Below the pieces are notes generated by a model. That model worked only from the letters and a program-made list of their open reading frames with translations. It did not search any database and was not told the DNA's origin. This document shows, piece after piece, positions 1 through 5,408 of a stretch of 6,844 nt of DNA. The position numbers and the translations under genes were made by a program. The first letter of the stretch is position 1; each line of letters starts with the position of its first letter. Source of the stretch: Eubacteriales bacterium. GTDB lineage: Bacteria > Bacillota_A > Clostridia > Lachnospirales > Lachnospiraceae. The DNA lies in the NCBI GenBank assembly GCA_030533315.1, contig JAUNJL010000038.1:1-6844 (forward strand). Direction: 5' to 3'.

Positions 1-68
1 TGGAAGGAGCCTTGTGTACCATGATACTTTTGCCCGATTGTCCTGCAGGCCGAGGAGTCTGTGGTGTC
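1..68. other. Left edge, no supported gene
   Basis: These bases lie downstream of the hybrid-cluster-like gene. I see no intrinsic terminator: no GC-rich stem is followed by a T tract on the minus strand. An ATG on the minus strand at 22 would open a reading frame running off the window (MVHKAPS), but it has no good ribosome binding site, so I do not call a gene. Confidence 0.5.
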
Positions 69-548
69 TTAAAGCAGGGCCAGCTTTTCATCCAGCTCCG
101 CCAAGGTCGGGGCAAGATCTTCTGCTTCCATTTCGTAGCCCAGCACTGCCAAGCCTTTGTGCAGAAAACGGATGGTTTCTTCGGAAAGCTCTCCTGCTTC
201 CAGCTGTGGAAGGGCCTGGAGCGCCATCCTGCGGATCCCCAGAAGCAGCTTGATCTTTCCCTGCCTCACCATGGGCTCTGCCTTCCAGATGGTGCTCATA
301 TCACAGTCGCTGGTGTTCCCACAAGGGCTCTCACAATGACGGCAGCCGGGAGATACCTGGTACTTCTCCTCCCTTATCTTTTCCGTCATCTCCAGGAGGG
401 CCTGTTCGCCCATGTCCTCCTGTGCCGTCATCCAAAGCCCTTTCACAAGGAGCTGGTCGGTATCCTCCGTTTTGGGATTGCTTTCACAGGTTTTGGCCAG
501 CCCGATCAACGCCCCCGTCAACAGATCCTGATTTTGCTTTTGTTCCAT
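69..548 (-). CDS. Small cysteine-rich protein resembling a hybrid cluster protein (hydroxylamine reductase) helical region
   Basis: This 159-residue protein is probably cytosolic and has no signal peptide or membrane segment. Its central part reads like the N-terminal helical region of hybrid cluster proteins: an LLTGALIGLAK helix near residues 9-19, a TDQLLVKGLWMT segment at 30-41, a cysteine cluster, then KLLLGIRRMALQAL at 100-113, comparable to the GIRGMAAYA-type segment of that family. The cysteines are C69, C72, C76 and C82 (C-x2-C-x3-C-x5-C), with C21 further upstream; they could bind a metal or an Fe-S cluster. At 159 residues it is far shorter than full Hcp (over 500) and lacks the hybrid-cluster domains, so enzymatic reduction of hydroxylamine or NO is not expected. 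The ATG at 548 follows AAGGAG at 7 bases. It lies 60 bases downstream of the S41 peptidase gene with no visible terminator between, so the two are probably cotranscribed. The family resemblance is from memory and only moderately sure; function is unknown. Confidence 0.85.
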   Translation of the reverse strand: MEQKQNQDLLTGALIGLAKTCESNPKTEDTDQLLVKGLWMTAQEDMGEQALLEMTEKIREEKYQVSPGCRHCESPCGNTSDCDMSTIWKAEPMVRQGKIKLLLGIRRMALQALPQLEAGELSEETIRFLHKGLAVLGYEMEAEDLAPTLAELDEKLALL

Positions 549-608
549 GGTCTTTCTCCTTTTCTTTGATCTTTCTTTGTGCTCTTTCTCTCGTTCCCGG
601 ACCTTCGA

Positions 609-1802
609 TCAACTCTTTTCCCTTAAGATCTGAACGGCCCGCTGCAGCTGGTTATCCTCCTCGTGAGTGATCTCCTCCTTATTCAGCAGGGAGTTATCCA
701 GCGCTTCCTCCACATCCGGCAGGATCCCCACCTGATGAATGCTGTTTCCTTTGGGGGTAAAATACTGGGAAACCGTCAGTTTGACAGCGCTTCCGTCCGA
801 AAGCTTCTGGATGTTTTGTACCACTCCTTTTCCAAAGGTCTGGGTTCCCACGATCACTCCCAATTCATAGTCCTGTACGGCTCCGGCAAAGATTTCTGAC
901 GCCGAGGCGCTGTTCCCATTGACCAGCACTGCCATGGGAATGGCCAGAGGCGTCTCACCGCTGCAGGTCAGCTCCTCCCTGTTCCCATATTTGTCTTCCG
1001 TATAAACGATCAGACCCTCGGGAAGTATCTGGCGCAGAACATCACAGACGGAAGTCAAAAGCCCGCCTGGATTATCTCTCAGATCCACCACCAGCTTTTT
1101 CATTCCCCCCTCTGTAAGCTCCTCCATGGCAGTTTTAAACTGCTGAGGTGTCACCCCCTTAAACTCCGAAATGCGCAGGTAGCCCACCTCATCTTCCAGC
1201 ATTTCATGGAAAACCGAGGGCAGCTCCACATCCGTGATGGTCACAGGAACGGTCAAAGCCTCCTCCACGTCCTCTCTGTGAATGATAAGGACGGTGCTGC
1301 CTGTCTCGTTTTCCCGGATCATCGACACCACGTCCAACGTCTCCGCCTGAGTCACGTCCTGCCCATCCACAGCGCTGATCACGTCCCCTTTTTCCAATCC
1401 AGCCGCCTCCCCAGGTCCTCCCTCATAGCATTCTGAGATCAGGATCCCTCCCTCCGGATTTTTCTGGATGGCAACCCCGATCCCCACGTAGGAGCCCTCT
1501 GTGCTGTTGTTTTCCTCCTCATATTCCTCCTTCGTATAGTACCGGGAATAGGGATCTCCCAATCCGTAAAGCAGACCGGCGTAAAGCCCCTCTGCCAGAT
1601 CTCCCACATCTTTTTCCTCCAAATAATAACGGTCGATCAGGGTTTCCATATATTCCAGCTTATCCAGGCATTTTTGATATCTCATGACGGATCCTCTTCC
1701 CGGCCTGATCCATGTCTGAAGCGCTGTCAGGCTTCCTGCCGCCAAGGCTGCGGCGCACAGGGCGCCTACAGCCGCTCCCTTCCAAAAATCTCTTTTTGCC
1801 AT
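609..1802 (-). CDS. S41 family C-terminal processing peptidase (CtpA/Prc type), membrane-anchored
   Basis: This 397-residue serine protease of the carboxyl-terminal processing family cleaves proteins near their C-terminus outside the cytoplasmic membrane. A hydrophobic segment at residues 9-29 after a short basic N-terminus acts as a signal anchor. A helical region (40-90) with LGDPYSRYYT is followed by a PDZ domain around 100-178 (YVGIGVAIQ, GGPGEAAGLEKGDVI) and the S41 catalytic domain to about 362. The Ser/Lys dyad fits S300 in NGNSASASEIFAGA and K325 in GTQTFGKGVVQ, 25 residues apart as in E. coli Prc and plant CtpA, with Q329 as the usual third residue. LRDNPGG (241-247) is another family signature. 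The tail (363-397) is charged. The ATG at 1802 is preceded by AGGAG at 6 bases, which supports this start. Tandem terminators separate it from ftsX, so it should have its own promoter. Length is typical of the family; substrates cannot be predicted. Confidence 0.96.
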   Translation of the reverse strand: MAKRDFWKGAAVGALCAAALAAGSLTALQTWIRPGRGSVMRYQKCLDKLEYMETLIDRYYLEEKDVGDLAEGLYAGLLYGLGDPYSRYYTKEEYEEENNSTEGSYVGIGVAIQKNPEGGILISECYEGGPGEAAGLEKGDVISAVDGQDVTQAETLDVVSMIRENETGSTVLIIHREDVEEALTVPVTITDVELPSVFHEMLEDEVGYLRISEFKGVTPQQFKTAMEELTEGGMKKLVVDLRDNPGGLLTSVCDVLRQILPEGLIVYTEDKYGNREELTCSGETPLAIPMAVLVNGNSASASEIFAGAVQDYELGVIVGTQTFGKGVVQNIQKLSDGSAVKLTVSQYFTPKGNSIHQVGILPDVEEALDNSLLNKEEITHEEDNQLQRAVQILREKS

Positions 1803-1964
1803 TCCTCTCTCCTATGCTCACTTCTTCGTATGGCAAAGCAGGGGCTCCCACTTCGTCCCCTCTCTCCCCTGCGGGAAGACAGCATCCTCTTCCGCAGCCA
1901 CGTGCGGAACAAGGCAGCCTCCCCATGGAAACCACGCACCGGTTCCTACACGCCTTTGCTTACT
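1803..1964. other. Leader region of the S41 peptidase gene
   Basis: These 162 bases lie between the ftsX terminators and the peptidase start. The peptidase promoter should be here, but I see no convincing -35/-10 pair. On the minus strand there are two small inverted repeats: TTCCGC/GCGGAA arms at 1890-1895 and 1904-1909 (8-base loop), and CAGGGG/CCCCTG arms at 1839-1844 and 1866-1871. Both fall in the expected 5' untranslated region and could fold in the RNA. No credible ORF is present; reading frames here run across the terminators or overlap the peptidase gene out of frame. Confidence 0.4.
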
Positions 1965-1994
1965 GAAAAAATGCTTTTCGCAATGCGAAAGCAT
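1965..1994 (-). terminator. Second intrinsic terminator after ftsX
   Basis: On the minus strand ATGCTTTCGC, a short ATT loop, then GCGAAAAGCAT form a 10-bp stem with one bulged A. Six T residues (1965-1970 on the plus strand as A) follow directly. This is a canonical Rho-independent layout and backs up the terminator 11 bases upstream of it. Confidence 0.8.
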
Positions 1995-2004
1995 CCTTCC
2001 CGCA

Positions 2005-2037
2005 AAACGAAAAATGGCTGCCGAAATACCGACAGCC
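2005..2037 (-). terminator. First intrinsic terminator after ftsX
   Basis: On the minus strand GGCTGTCGG pairs with TCGGCAGCC through nine pairs, two of them G-U, around a TATT loop, followed by ATTTTTCGTTTT. The G-U pairs form properly only in the minus-strand RNA. It starts 36 bases after the ftsX stop codon and should end the ftsEX transcript. Confidence 0.85.
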
Positions 2038-2073
2038 GTGGTTTCTCTTCTCTCTGATTGTAATCCATCCATT

Positions 2074-2979
2074 TCACACCTTCAAGTGTTTTCTTGTGGT
2101 CCAGAAGCTTCCGATGAGACCGATGCCAATGCCAAGGGCAACCCCAATGGGAACCAGAGTCCGATAGATCACTCCTGCTGGAATAAAGTCCACCACTCCC
2201 ATCAGCACATTGAACTTGGTAAACACGTAGGAGATCGCACTGTTGTAGACAAAATACAATCCGATAAGCGGAATGACCGCACCCACAAAGCCCAGAACCA
2301 TACCCTCCAGCAGGAATGGTGCCCTGACAAAGCCATCCGTGGCTCCAATGTATTTCATAATCCCGATTTCCTCCTTACGAACAGTAATTCCCACGGAAAC
2401 CGTGTTACTGATGAGAAAAATGGAGATCAGCAGGAGTATCACAATCATGATCACGGAGACATAGGACACCAGCTTGTTGATGGAGCCCAGAGTCTTTGCC
2501 GCCTGCACGGACTGATTGACCTCCCGCACGTGATCCAGGGTCTGAATGTACGCCACCAGCTCACTTTGTTTTTCAATGTTGTTCATATAGACATGATAGT
2601 TAGAGGAATTGATCAGAGGATTATCGTCCTTAAAGCCTTCCGCCGCATCCGCATCTCCGAAATATTCCTCCTTCATCTTTTCCCAGGCTTCCTCCGCAGA
2701 TTCAAACTCTATGCGGGCAACCTCCGGCCGAGTCTGGATCAGGGCTCCCACTGCCTGCATCTCCTCCTCGGTGGTTCCCTCGTCAAAGAACACGGTCACC
2801 GGAACCTCTGCCTCCAGCTTGTGAGTGATGCTATTCACATTGTTTACGATGGAATAAAAAATGCCAAACAGAAATATACAGGCAGCCATGGTCACAACGG
2901 AGGCAATGGAAAACATCCAGTTTCTCTTTATGTTTTTTACACCCTGCTTCAGGGTATACCAAATCGTACTAGGCCTCAT
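2074..2979 (-). CDS. ftsX: Cell division protein FtsX, permease-like subunit of FtsEX
   Basis: FtsX is the membrane subunit of the FtsEX complex, which uses ATP hydrolysis by FtsE to switch on extracellular peptidoglycan hydrolases at division or elongation sites. The 301-residue sequence has the family layout: a cytoplasmic N-terminus with KNIKRNW, a first membrane helix at about 23-45, an extracellular domain at about 47-168 (including VTVFFDEGTTEEEMQAV), then three more helices near 170-192, 222-246 and 270-292. The cytoplasmic loop after helix 2 has the conserved VRKEEIGIMKYIGAT (200-214), and PFLLEGMVLGFVGA follows. The extracellular loop is where hydrolases or their activators dock. The ATG at 2979 lies inside the last codons of ftsE (11-base overlap) and has an AGGAG site 8 bases upstream, so translation is probably coupled. 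The TGA stop is at 2074, with two terminators downstream. Length and topology are ordinary. Confidence 0.97.
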   Translation of the reverse strand: MRPSTIWYTLKQGVKNIKRNWMFSIASVVTMAACIFLFGIFYSIVNNVNSITHKLEAEVPVTVFFDEGTTEEEMQAVGALIQTRPEVARIEFESAEEAWEKMKEEYFGDADAAEGFKDDNPLINSSNYHVYMNNIEKQSELVAYIQTLDHVREVNQSVQAAKTLGSINKLVSYVSVIMIVILLLISIFLISNTVSVGITVRKEEIGIMKYIGATDGFVRAPFLLEGMVLGFVGAVIPLIGLYFVYNSAISYVFTKFNVLMGVVDFIPAGVIYRTLVPIGVALGIGIGLIGSFWTTRKHLKV

Positions 2980-3652
2980 GATACTCTCCTTCTTTCTCGT
3001 CGCTGATAATCACGCCGTTGTGCATGGTGACCACCCTCTTTTTCATGGCGTTGACAATCTCCCTGTTATGGGTCACCACAAGGATCGTAGTCCCTCTCTC
3101 ATTGATCTCCTCCAAAAGCTCCATGATCTCCTCCGAGGTTTTCGGATCCAGGTTTCCCGTGGGCTCATCCGCCAGCAGAATGTCCGGACGGTTGACAATG
3201 GCTCTCGCCAGGGCCACCCGCTGCTGCTCACCTCCGGAAAGCTCGTCTGGGTATGCTTTATATTTTCCAGCAAGACCCACCTCCTGGAGCACCTCCGGCA
3301 CCCGTTTGCGGATCACTCTGGTAGGGCGATTAATGACTCTTTGGGCAAAGGCCACGTTTTCGTACACGTCCCGATCCTTCAGCAGGCGGAAATCCTGGAA
3401 CACCACTCCCAGCTTCCTGCGATACTTCGCCACACGCCGATGCTTCATCCCCTCCAGCTTTTCTCCGCTGACGATGATGCTGCCTGACGTCGCATCCAAT
3501 TCTTTGAGCAGAAGCTTGATGAGCGTGGACTTTCCGGAGCCGCTGCTCCCCACCACGAACACGAACTCTCCTTTATCCACATGGAGATTGGCATGATTTA
3601 CAGCCGGAAGTCCCTGGCCATAAGACTTGCTCACATCCATCAAATCGATCAT
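2969..3652 (-). CDS. ftsE: Cell division ATP-binding protein FtsE
   Basis: FtsE is the cytoplasmic ATPase of FtsEX. The 227-residue sequence is a complete ABC nucleotide-binding domain: Walker A GSSGSGKS at 35-42, Q-loop Q86 in VVFQDFRLL, signature LSGGEQQ at 138-144, Walker B ILLADE at 158-163 with the catalytic glutamate E163, D-loop GNLD at 166-169 and switch histidine H195 in VVTHN. The FtsE-typical YENVAFAQRV stretch follows the Q-loop at 97-106. The ATG at 3652 follows AGGAGG at 5 bases, a strong site, and an upstream AT-rich segment carries candidate promoters. The stop codon TAG at 2969 overlaps the ftsX start. The C-terminal tail after residue 215 is short and acidic. No key residue is missing. 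Confidence 0.98.
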   Translation of the reverse strand: MIDLMDVSKSYGQGLPAVNHANLHVDKGEFVFVVGSSGSGKSTLIKLLLKELDATSGSIIVSGEKLEGMKHRRVAKYRRKLGVVFQDFRLLKDRDVYENVAFAQRVINRPTRVIRKRVPEVLQEVGLAGKYKAYPDELSGGEQQRVALARAIVNRPDILLADEPTGNLDPKTSEEIMELLEEINERGTTILVVTHNREIVNAMKKRVVTMHNGVIISDEKEGEYHEA

Positions 3653-3699
3653 ATTGTCCTCCTTTTGTCTCTCTTCTATTTCTAAAACAGTCCTCCCAC

Positions 3700-3734
3700 A
3701 TTACGGAAACACCGTATTGTAACTTTTCCGTAAT
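3700..3734. promoter_or_regulatory. Perfect 10-bp inverted repeat in the ftsE control region
   Basis: ATTACGGAAA (3700-3709) and TTTCCGTAAT (3725-3734) are exact reverse complements separated by 15 bases. The repeat overlaps the candidate ftsE promoters. It could be a binding site for a dimeric regulator, or a hairpin in the 5' untranslated RNA. No T tract follows it on the minus strand, so it is not an obvious terminator. No regulator can be named from the sequence. Confidence 0.6.
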
Positions 3735-3744
3735 ATTATTGTAA
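3716..3744 (-). promoter_or_regulatory. Candidate ftsE promoter, proximal
   Basis: On the minus strand TTACAA, a 17-base gap, then TACAAT. The -10 matches five of six consensus bases; the -35 is weak. Its spacer contains one arm of the inverted repeat, and the other arm lies at the expected transcription start. It overlaps the distal candidate, so at most one of the two may be used. Confidence 0.35.
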
Positions 3745-3745
3745 T
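3717..3745 (+). promoter_or_regulatory. Candidate divergent promoter toward the structured region
   Basis: On the plus strand TTGTAA, a 17-base gap, then TGTAAT (five of six -10 bases). It would start RNA near 3752 and drive transcription into the structured segment at 3794-4099. AT-rich DNA readily gives chance matches on both strands, and this one overlaps the ftsE candidates, so it is only suggestive. Confidence 0.25.
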
Positions 3746-3766
3746 ATATTTCTCCCACAAATGCAA
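3738..3766 (-). promoter_or_regulatory. Candidate ftsE promoter, distal
   Basis: On the minus strand TTGCAT, a 17-base gap, then TACAAT (five of six -10 bases). The gap is ideal and the region is AT-rich, while the -35 shares only TTG with consensus. Transcription would start near 3731, placing most of the inverted repeat in the 5' RNA and leaving about 80 bases before the ftsE start. Confidence 0.45.
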
Positions 3767-3849
3767 CCATCTTTTTTCGAGTCATTTTCAGCGACCTTTC
3801 AGGCTGCTCTCACACCCAATGCCGACCCATTGAAAAGGTGACCGGAGCG

Positions 3850-3859
3850 CCCCCCCCCC
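3850..3859. repeat. Run of ten C residues
   Basis: A homopolymer of ten C on the plus strand sits just before the CCCATTTA/TAAATGGG stem and shares its last three bases with it. Such runs slip during replication and are also prone to sequencing length errors. It lies outside any coding region. Confidence 0.9.
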
Positions 3860-4067
3860 ATTTATTTAGACACCCTTAAATGGGACAGTTCTTCCACTGC
3901 TCACAGAACTCTCATGAGCGGCATCCAAAGTCCAAATAAAAGGACTGTAAGGCAAAGCCGCCCCGCCTGAAGCTTTATGACACTGGCTGAACTCTTGCGA
4001 TAGGAGACCTGACGGCAAAGAAGAACCGAAGAAAAGCTTGACAGGCGTCCAAGACGCCACAAAATGA

Positions 4068-4099
4068 TTTTGTCTGCCTTTGAAAAAAGGCAGACAAAA
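4068..4099. repeat. Perfect 14-bp hairpin between regulator and ftsE
   Basis: TTTTGTCTGCCTTT (4068-4081) and AAAGGCAGACAAAA (4086-4099) pair fully around GAAA. Neither strand has a T tract directly after it: the minus strand continues TCATTTTG and the plus strand CGTACAG. It is therefore not a canonical terminator, though a weak minus-strand one for the regulator gene is possible. The arm TTTTGT (4068-4073) can pair instead with ACAAAA at 4059-4064. Confidence 0.75.
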
Positions 4100-4113
4100 C
4101 GTACAGATAAAAC

Positions 4114-4157
4114 AAAAACTTTTTTCAGCTTTACAGGCCTATGTAACCACCCGTAAA
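4114..4157 (-). terminator. Weak candidate terminator of the CdaR-type regulator gene
   Basis: On the minus strand TTTACGGG (4157-4150) pairs with CCTGTAAA (4137-4130) through eight pairs including one G-U, 8 bases after the regulator stop codon. GCTGAAAAAAG precedes the tract TTTTTGTTTT, so the T run is about 11 bases from the stem. That spacing is poor for intrinsic termination. Confidence 0.3.
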
Positions 4158-4164
4158 CGCAGCA

Positions 4165-5262
4165 TCAATACTCTGGGGTCTCCATGTACTTCATATAGCG
4201 CACCACCATCAAAGCGATCTTGAAGGTGATGGCATCCTCGAAGACCCGAAGGTCCAATCCCGTACTCTTCTGCAGCTTGTCCAGGCGGTACACCAGGGTA
4301 TTGCGGTGGATGTACAGCTGCCTTGAGGTCTCGGAGACGTTCAGGCTGTTTTCAAAAAACTTGTCGATGGTCGTCAATGTCTCTTCATCAAAATCATCCG
4401 GGGACTTTCCGCCGAATATTTCTTTTATGAACATTTTGCACAATGGAATGGGAAGCTGATAGATCAGACGTCCGATCCCAAGAGAGCTGTATGCGATCAC
4501 ATCCTTCTCCGGAGAGAATATCTTGCCCACGTCCAACGCCATACGGGCCTCCTTGTAGGAACGGGATACCTCCTTCAGCTCCTTCACAATGGTTCCGTAT
4601 GCGATATAGGTGCCATTTTCCTTGGAAAGCCCCAGGGTGTCCAGGATGTTCCTGGCCAGCTTGTCCATGGTTTCGTAGCCTTCCTCTTCCTCCAGTTCTT
4701 TGACGATGATCACGCTCTTCTCATCAACGGCCGTGATGAACTCCTTGGTCTTCCCGCCAAAAATGCTCTTCACGCTCTCAATGGAGCTGTGCTCCCGATC
4801 CTGCTGAAGCTCCAGGATCATCACCACCCTGCGCACGTCAGCCTCAATGTGAAGCTTCTTCGCCCGGTTGTAAATGTCCACCAAAAGCAGATTGTCAAGA
4901 AGCAGGTTCTTGATAAAGCTGTCCTTATCGAAGCGCTCCTTGTAAGCCACGATCAGACTCTGGATCTGGAAGGCGGCAAGCTTGCCGATCATGTAAGTGT
5001 CTTCGTCCTCACCGTGGGCCACGAGAATGTACTCAAGCTGGTAATCATCATTGACTTTAAAATACTGGTATCCTCTGACCAGCTGACTCTCGGCCGGCGA
5101 ATCCACAAACGTCTGGATATCCTCCGGCTGAAGCTCAAAATCGGTAAACGTAGATGCAAGTGTTTTTCCATCTGTATCCATCACACAAAACTGTGTCCTG
5201 GAAATTTCTTTCAGTCCCTCAAGGGTATTCTGTAATACCTGGCTGGATATCATTCCCTTCAT
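4165..5262 (-). CDS. CdaR/PucR-type transcriptional regulator
   Basis: This 365-residue cytosolic regulator has the layout of the CdaR (sugar diacid regulator) group. The N-terminal part (about 1-110) has a sensor-like fold pattern with CVMDTDGKTLAS at 26-37 and YQYFKVNDDYQLEYILVAHG at 65-84. A middle GGDEF-like region follows at about 140-260 (RRVVMILELQQ, YIAYGTIVKELKEVSRSYKEARMAL). The C-terminal PucR-type helix-turn-helix lies at about 296-355, with NVSETSRQLYIHRNTLVYRL (308-327) carrying the conserved HRNTLVYRL and then FEDAITFKIALMV. These proteins usually activate metabolic operons on sensing a small molecule; the ligand is unknown, and no sugar diacid genes are adjacent. Two ATGs compete: Met1 at 5262 touches AAGGG with no spacing, while Met4 at 5253 has that site 9 bases upstream and is the better start. 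The gene is followed by the non-coding structured region and stands apart from yitT by 146 bases, so it may be monocistronic. Confidence 0.93.
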   Translation of the reverse strand: MKGMISSQVLQNTLEGLKEISRTQFCVMDTDGKTLASTFTDFELQPEDIQTFVDSPAESQLVRGYQYFKVNDDYQLEYILVAHGEDEDTYMIGKLAAFQIQSLIVAYKERFDKDSFIKNLLLDNLLLVDIYNRAKKLHIEADVRRVVMILELQQDREHSSIESVKSIFGGKTKEFITAVDEKSVIIVKELEEEEGYETMDKLARNILDTLGLSKENGTYIAYGTIVKELKEVSRSYKEARMALDVGKIFSPEKDVIAYSSLGIGRLIYQLPIPLCKMFIKEIFGGKSPDDFDEETLTTIDKFFENSLNVSETSRQLYIHRNTLVYRLDKLQKSTGLDLRVFEDAITFKIALMVVRYMKYMETPEY

Positions 5263-5324
5263 CCCTTCTCACGTATAAGTGTATGATTTTCTAACTTTTT
5301 TCTAAAACAGATTCACACCTAAAG

Positions 5325-5336
5325 GTATTTTAATAC
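5325..5336. promoter_or_regulatory. Palindrome over a possible -10 of the regulator gene
   Basis: GTATTTTAATAC is a 12-base near-perfect palindrome (5-base arms, TT centre). On the minus strand it contains TAAAAT (5327-5332), five of six -10 bases, about 70 bases before the regulator start. At 17 bases upstream the -35 would be TTTCTT, which is poor. A palindrome over the promoter would suit self-regulation, but this is speculative in AT-rich sequence. Confidence 0.25.
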
Positions 5337-5408
5337 AGAATCACCAAAAAAGAAAGAGGAAACGCAAAAAAAACCACAATTTTTCATTCGATTCTTCGTT
5401 CAATTTTT

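Larger units (their letters stand above)
3794..4099. ncRNA. Unidentified structured RNA candidate
   Basis: This gene-free stretch is packed with complementary arms. In plus-strand order: ACCTTTCA/TGAAAAGGT (3794-3801 with 3831-3839, one bulge) enclosing CAATG/CATTG (3817-3821, 3828-3832); CCCATTTA/TAAATGGG (3857-3864, 3877-3884); AGTTCT/AGAACT (3887-3892, 3905-3910); GCGGC/GCCGC (3918-3922, 3957-3961) enclosing AGTCC/GGACT (3929-3933, 3942-3946); a 13-bp stem CGCCTG+AAGCTTT with AAAGCTT+CAGGCG (3964-3976, 4033-4047, two bulged bases) enclosing CTCTT/AGGAG (3992-3996, 4002-4006); GGCGTC/GACGCC (4044-4049, 4053-4058); and a 14-bp hairpin (4068-4099). The CTCTT/AGGAG stem contains a U-G pair that forms only in plus-strand RNA, a slight vote for that strand. 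It could be an independent RNA, a leader of ftsE if transcribed on the minus strand, or a repeat element remnant. I cannot match it to a known family. Confidence 0.5.

Noticed and set aside
12..569. Plus-strand ORF of 185 codons opposite the hybrid-cluster-like gene
   Set aside because: Shadow of the minus-strand gene, which has a good ribosome binding site and family resemblance; this frame has neither.
1818..2072. Minus-strand ORF of 84 codons after ftsX
   Set aside because: It runs straight through two intrinsic terminators and has no recognisable domain.
2014..3006. Long plus-strand ORF of 330 codons opposite ftsX
   Set aside because: It is the antisense reading of a clearly conserved ftsX; its His- and Gln-rich composition is typical of such shadows and no domain is recognisable.
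3850..3900. Insertion sequence end, from the GGGTGTCTAAATAA-like stretch
   Set aside because: No transposase fragment, matching second terminal repeat or target-site duplication is visible nearby.
3918..4016. c-di-GMP-I (GEMM) riboswitch, from GGCAAAGCC followed by a GCCTGA segment
   Set aside because: Only short stretches agree; the conserved flanking elements and tetraloop receptor pattern are missing.
3977..4016. Cobalamin riboswitch, from ATGACACTGG and AGGAGACCTG
   Set aside because: These resemble the 3' conserved blocks, but the core with its GGTG and CCCGC elements is absent and the spacing is too short. A covariance search would settle it.
3866..4060. Minus-strand ORF of 64 codons in the region between the regulator and ftsE
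   Set aside because: It overlaps dense inverted repeats, has no clear ribosome binding site and shows no protein-like pattern. Similar translations may recur in relatives because the RNA or DNA itself is conserved.
4068..4099. Intrinsic terminator of the CdaR-type gene
   Set aside because: The stem is strong but symmetric (T run on the 5' side, A run on the 3' side on both strands) and lacks a directly following T tract.
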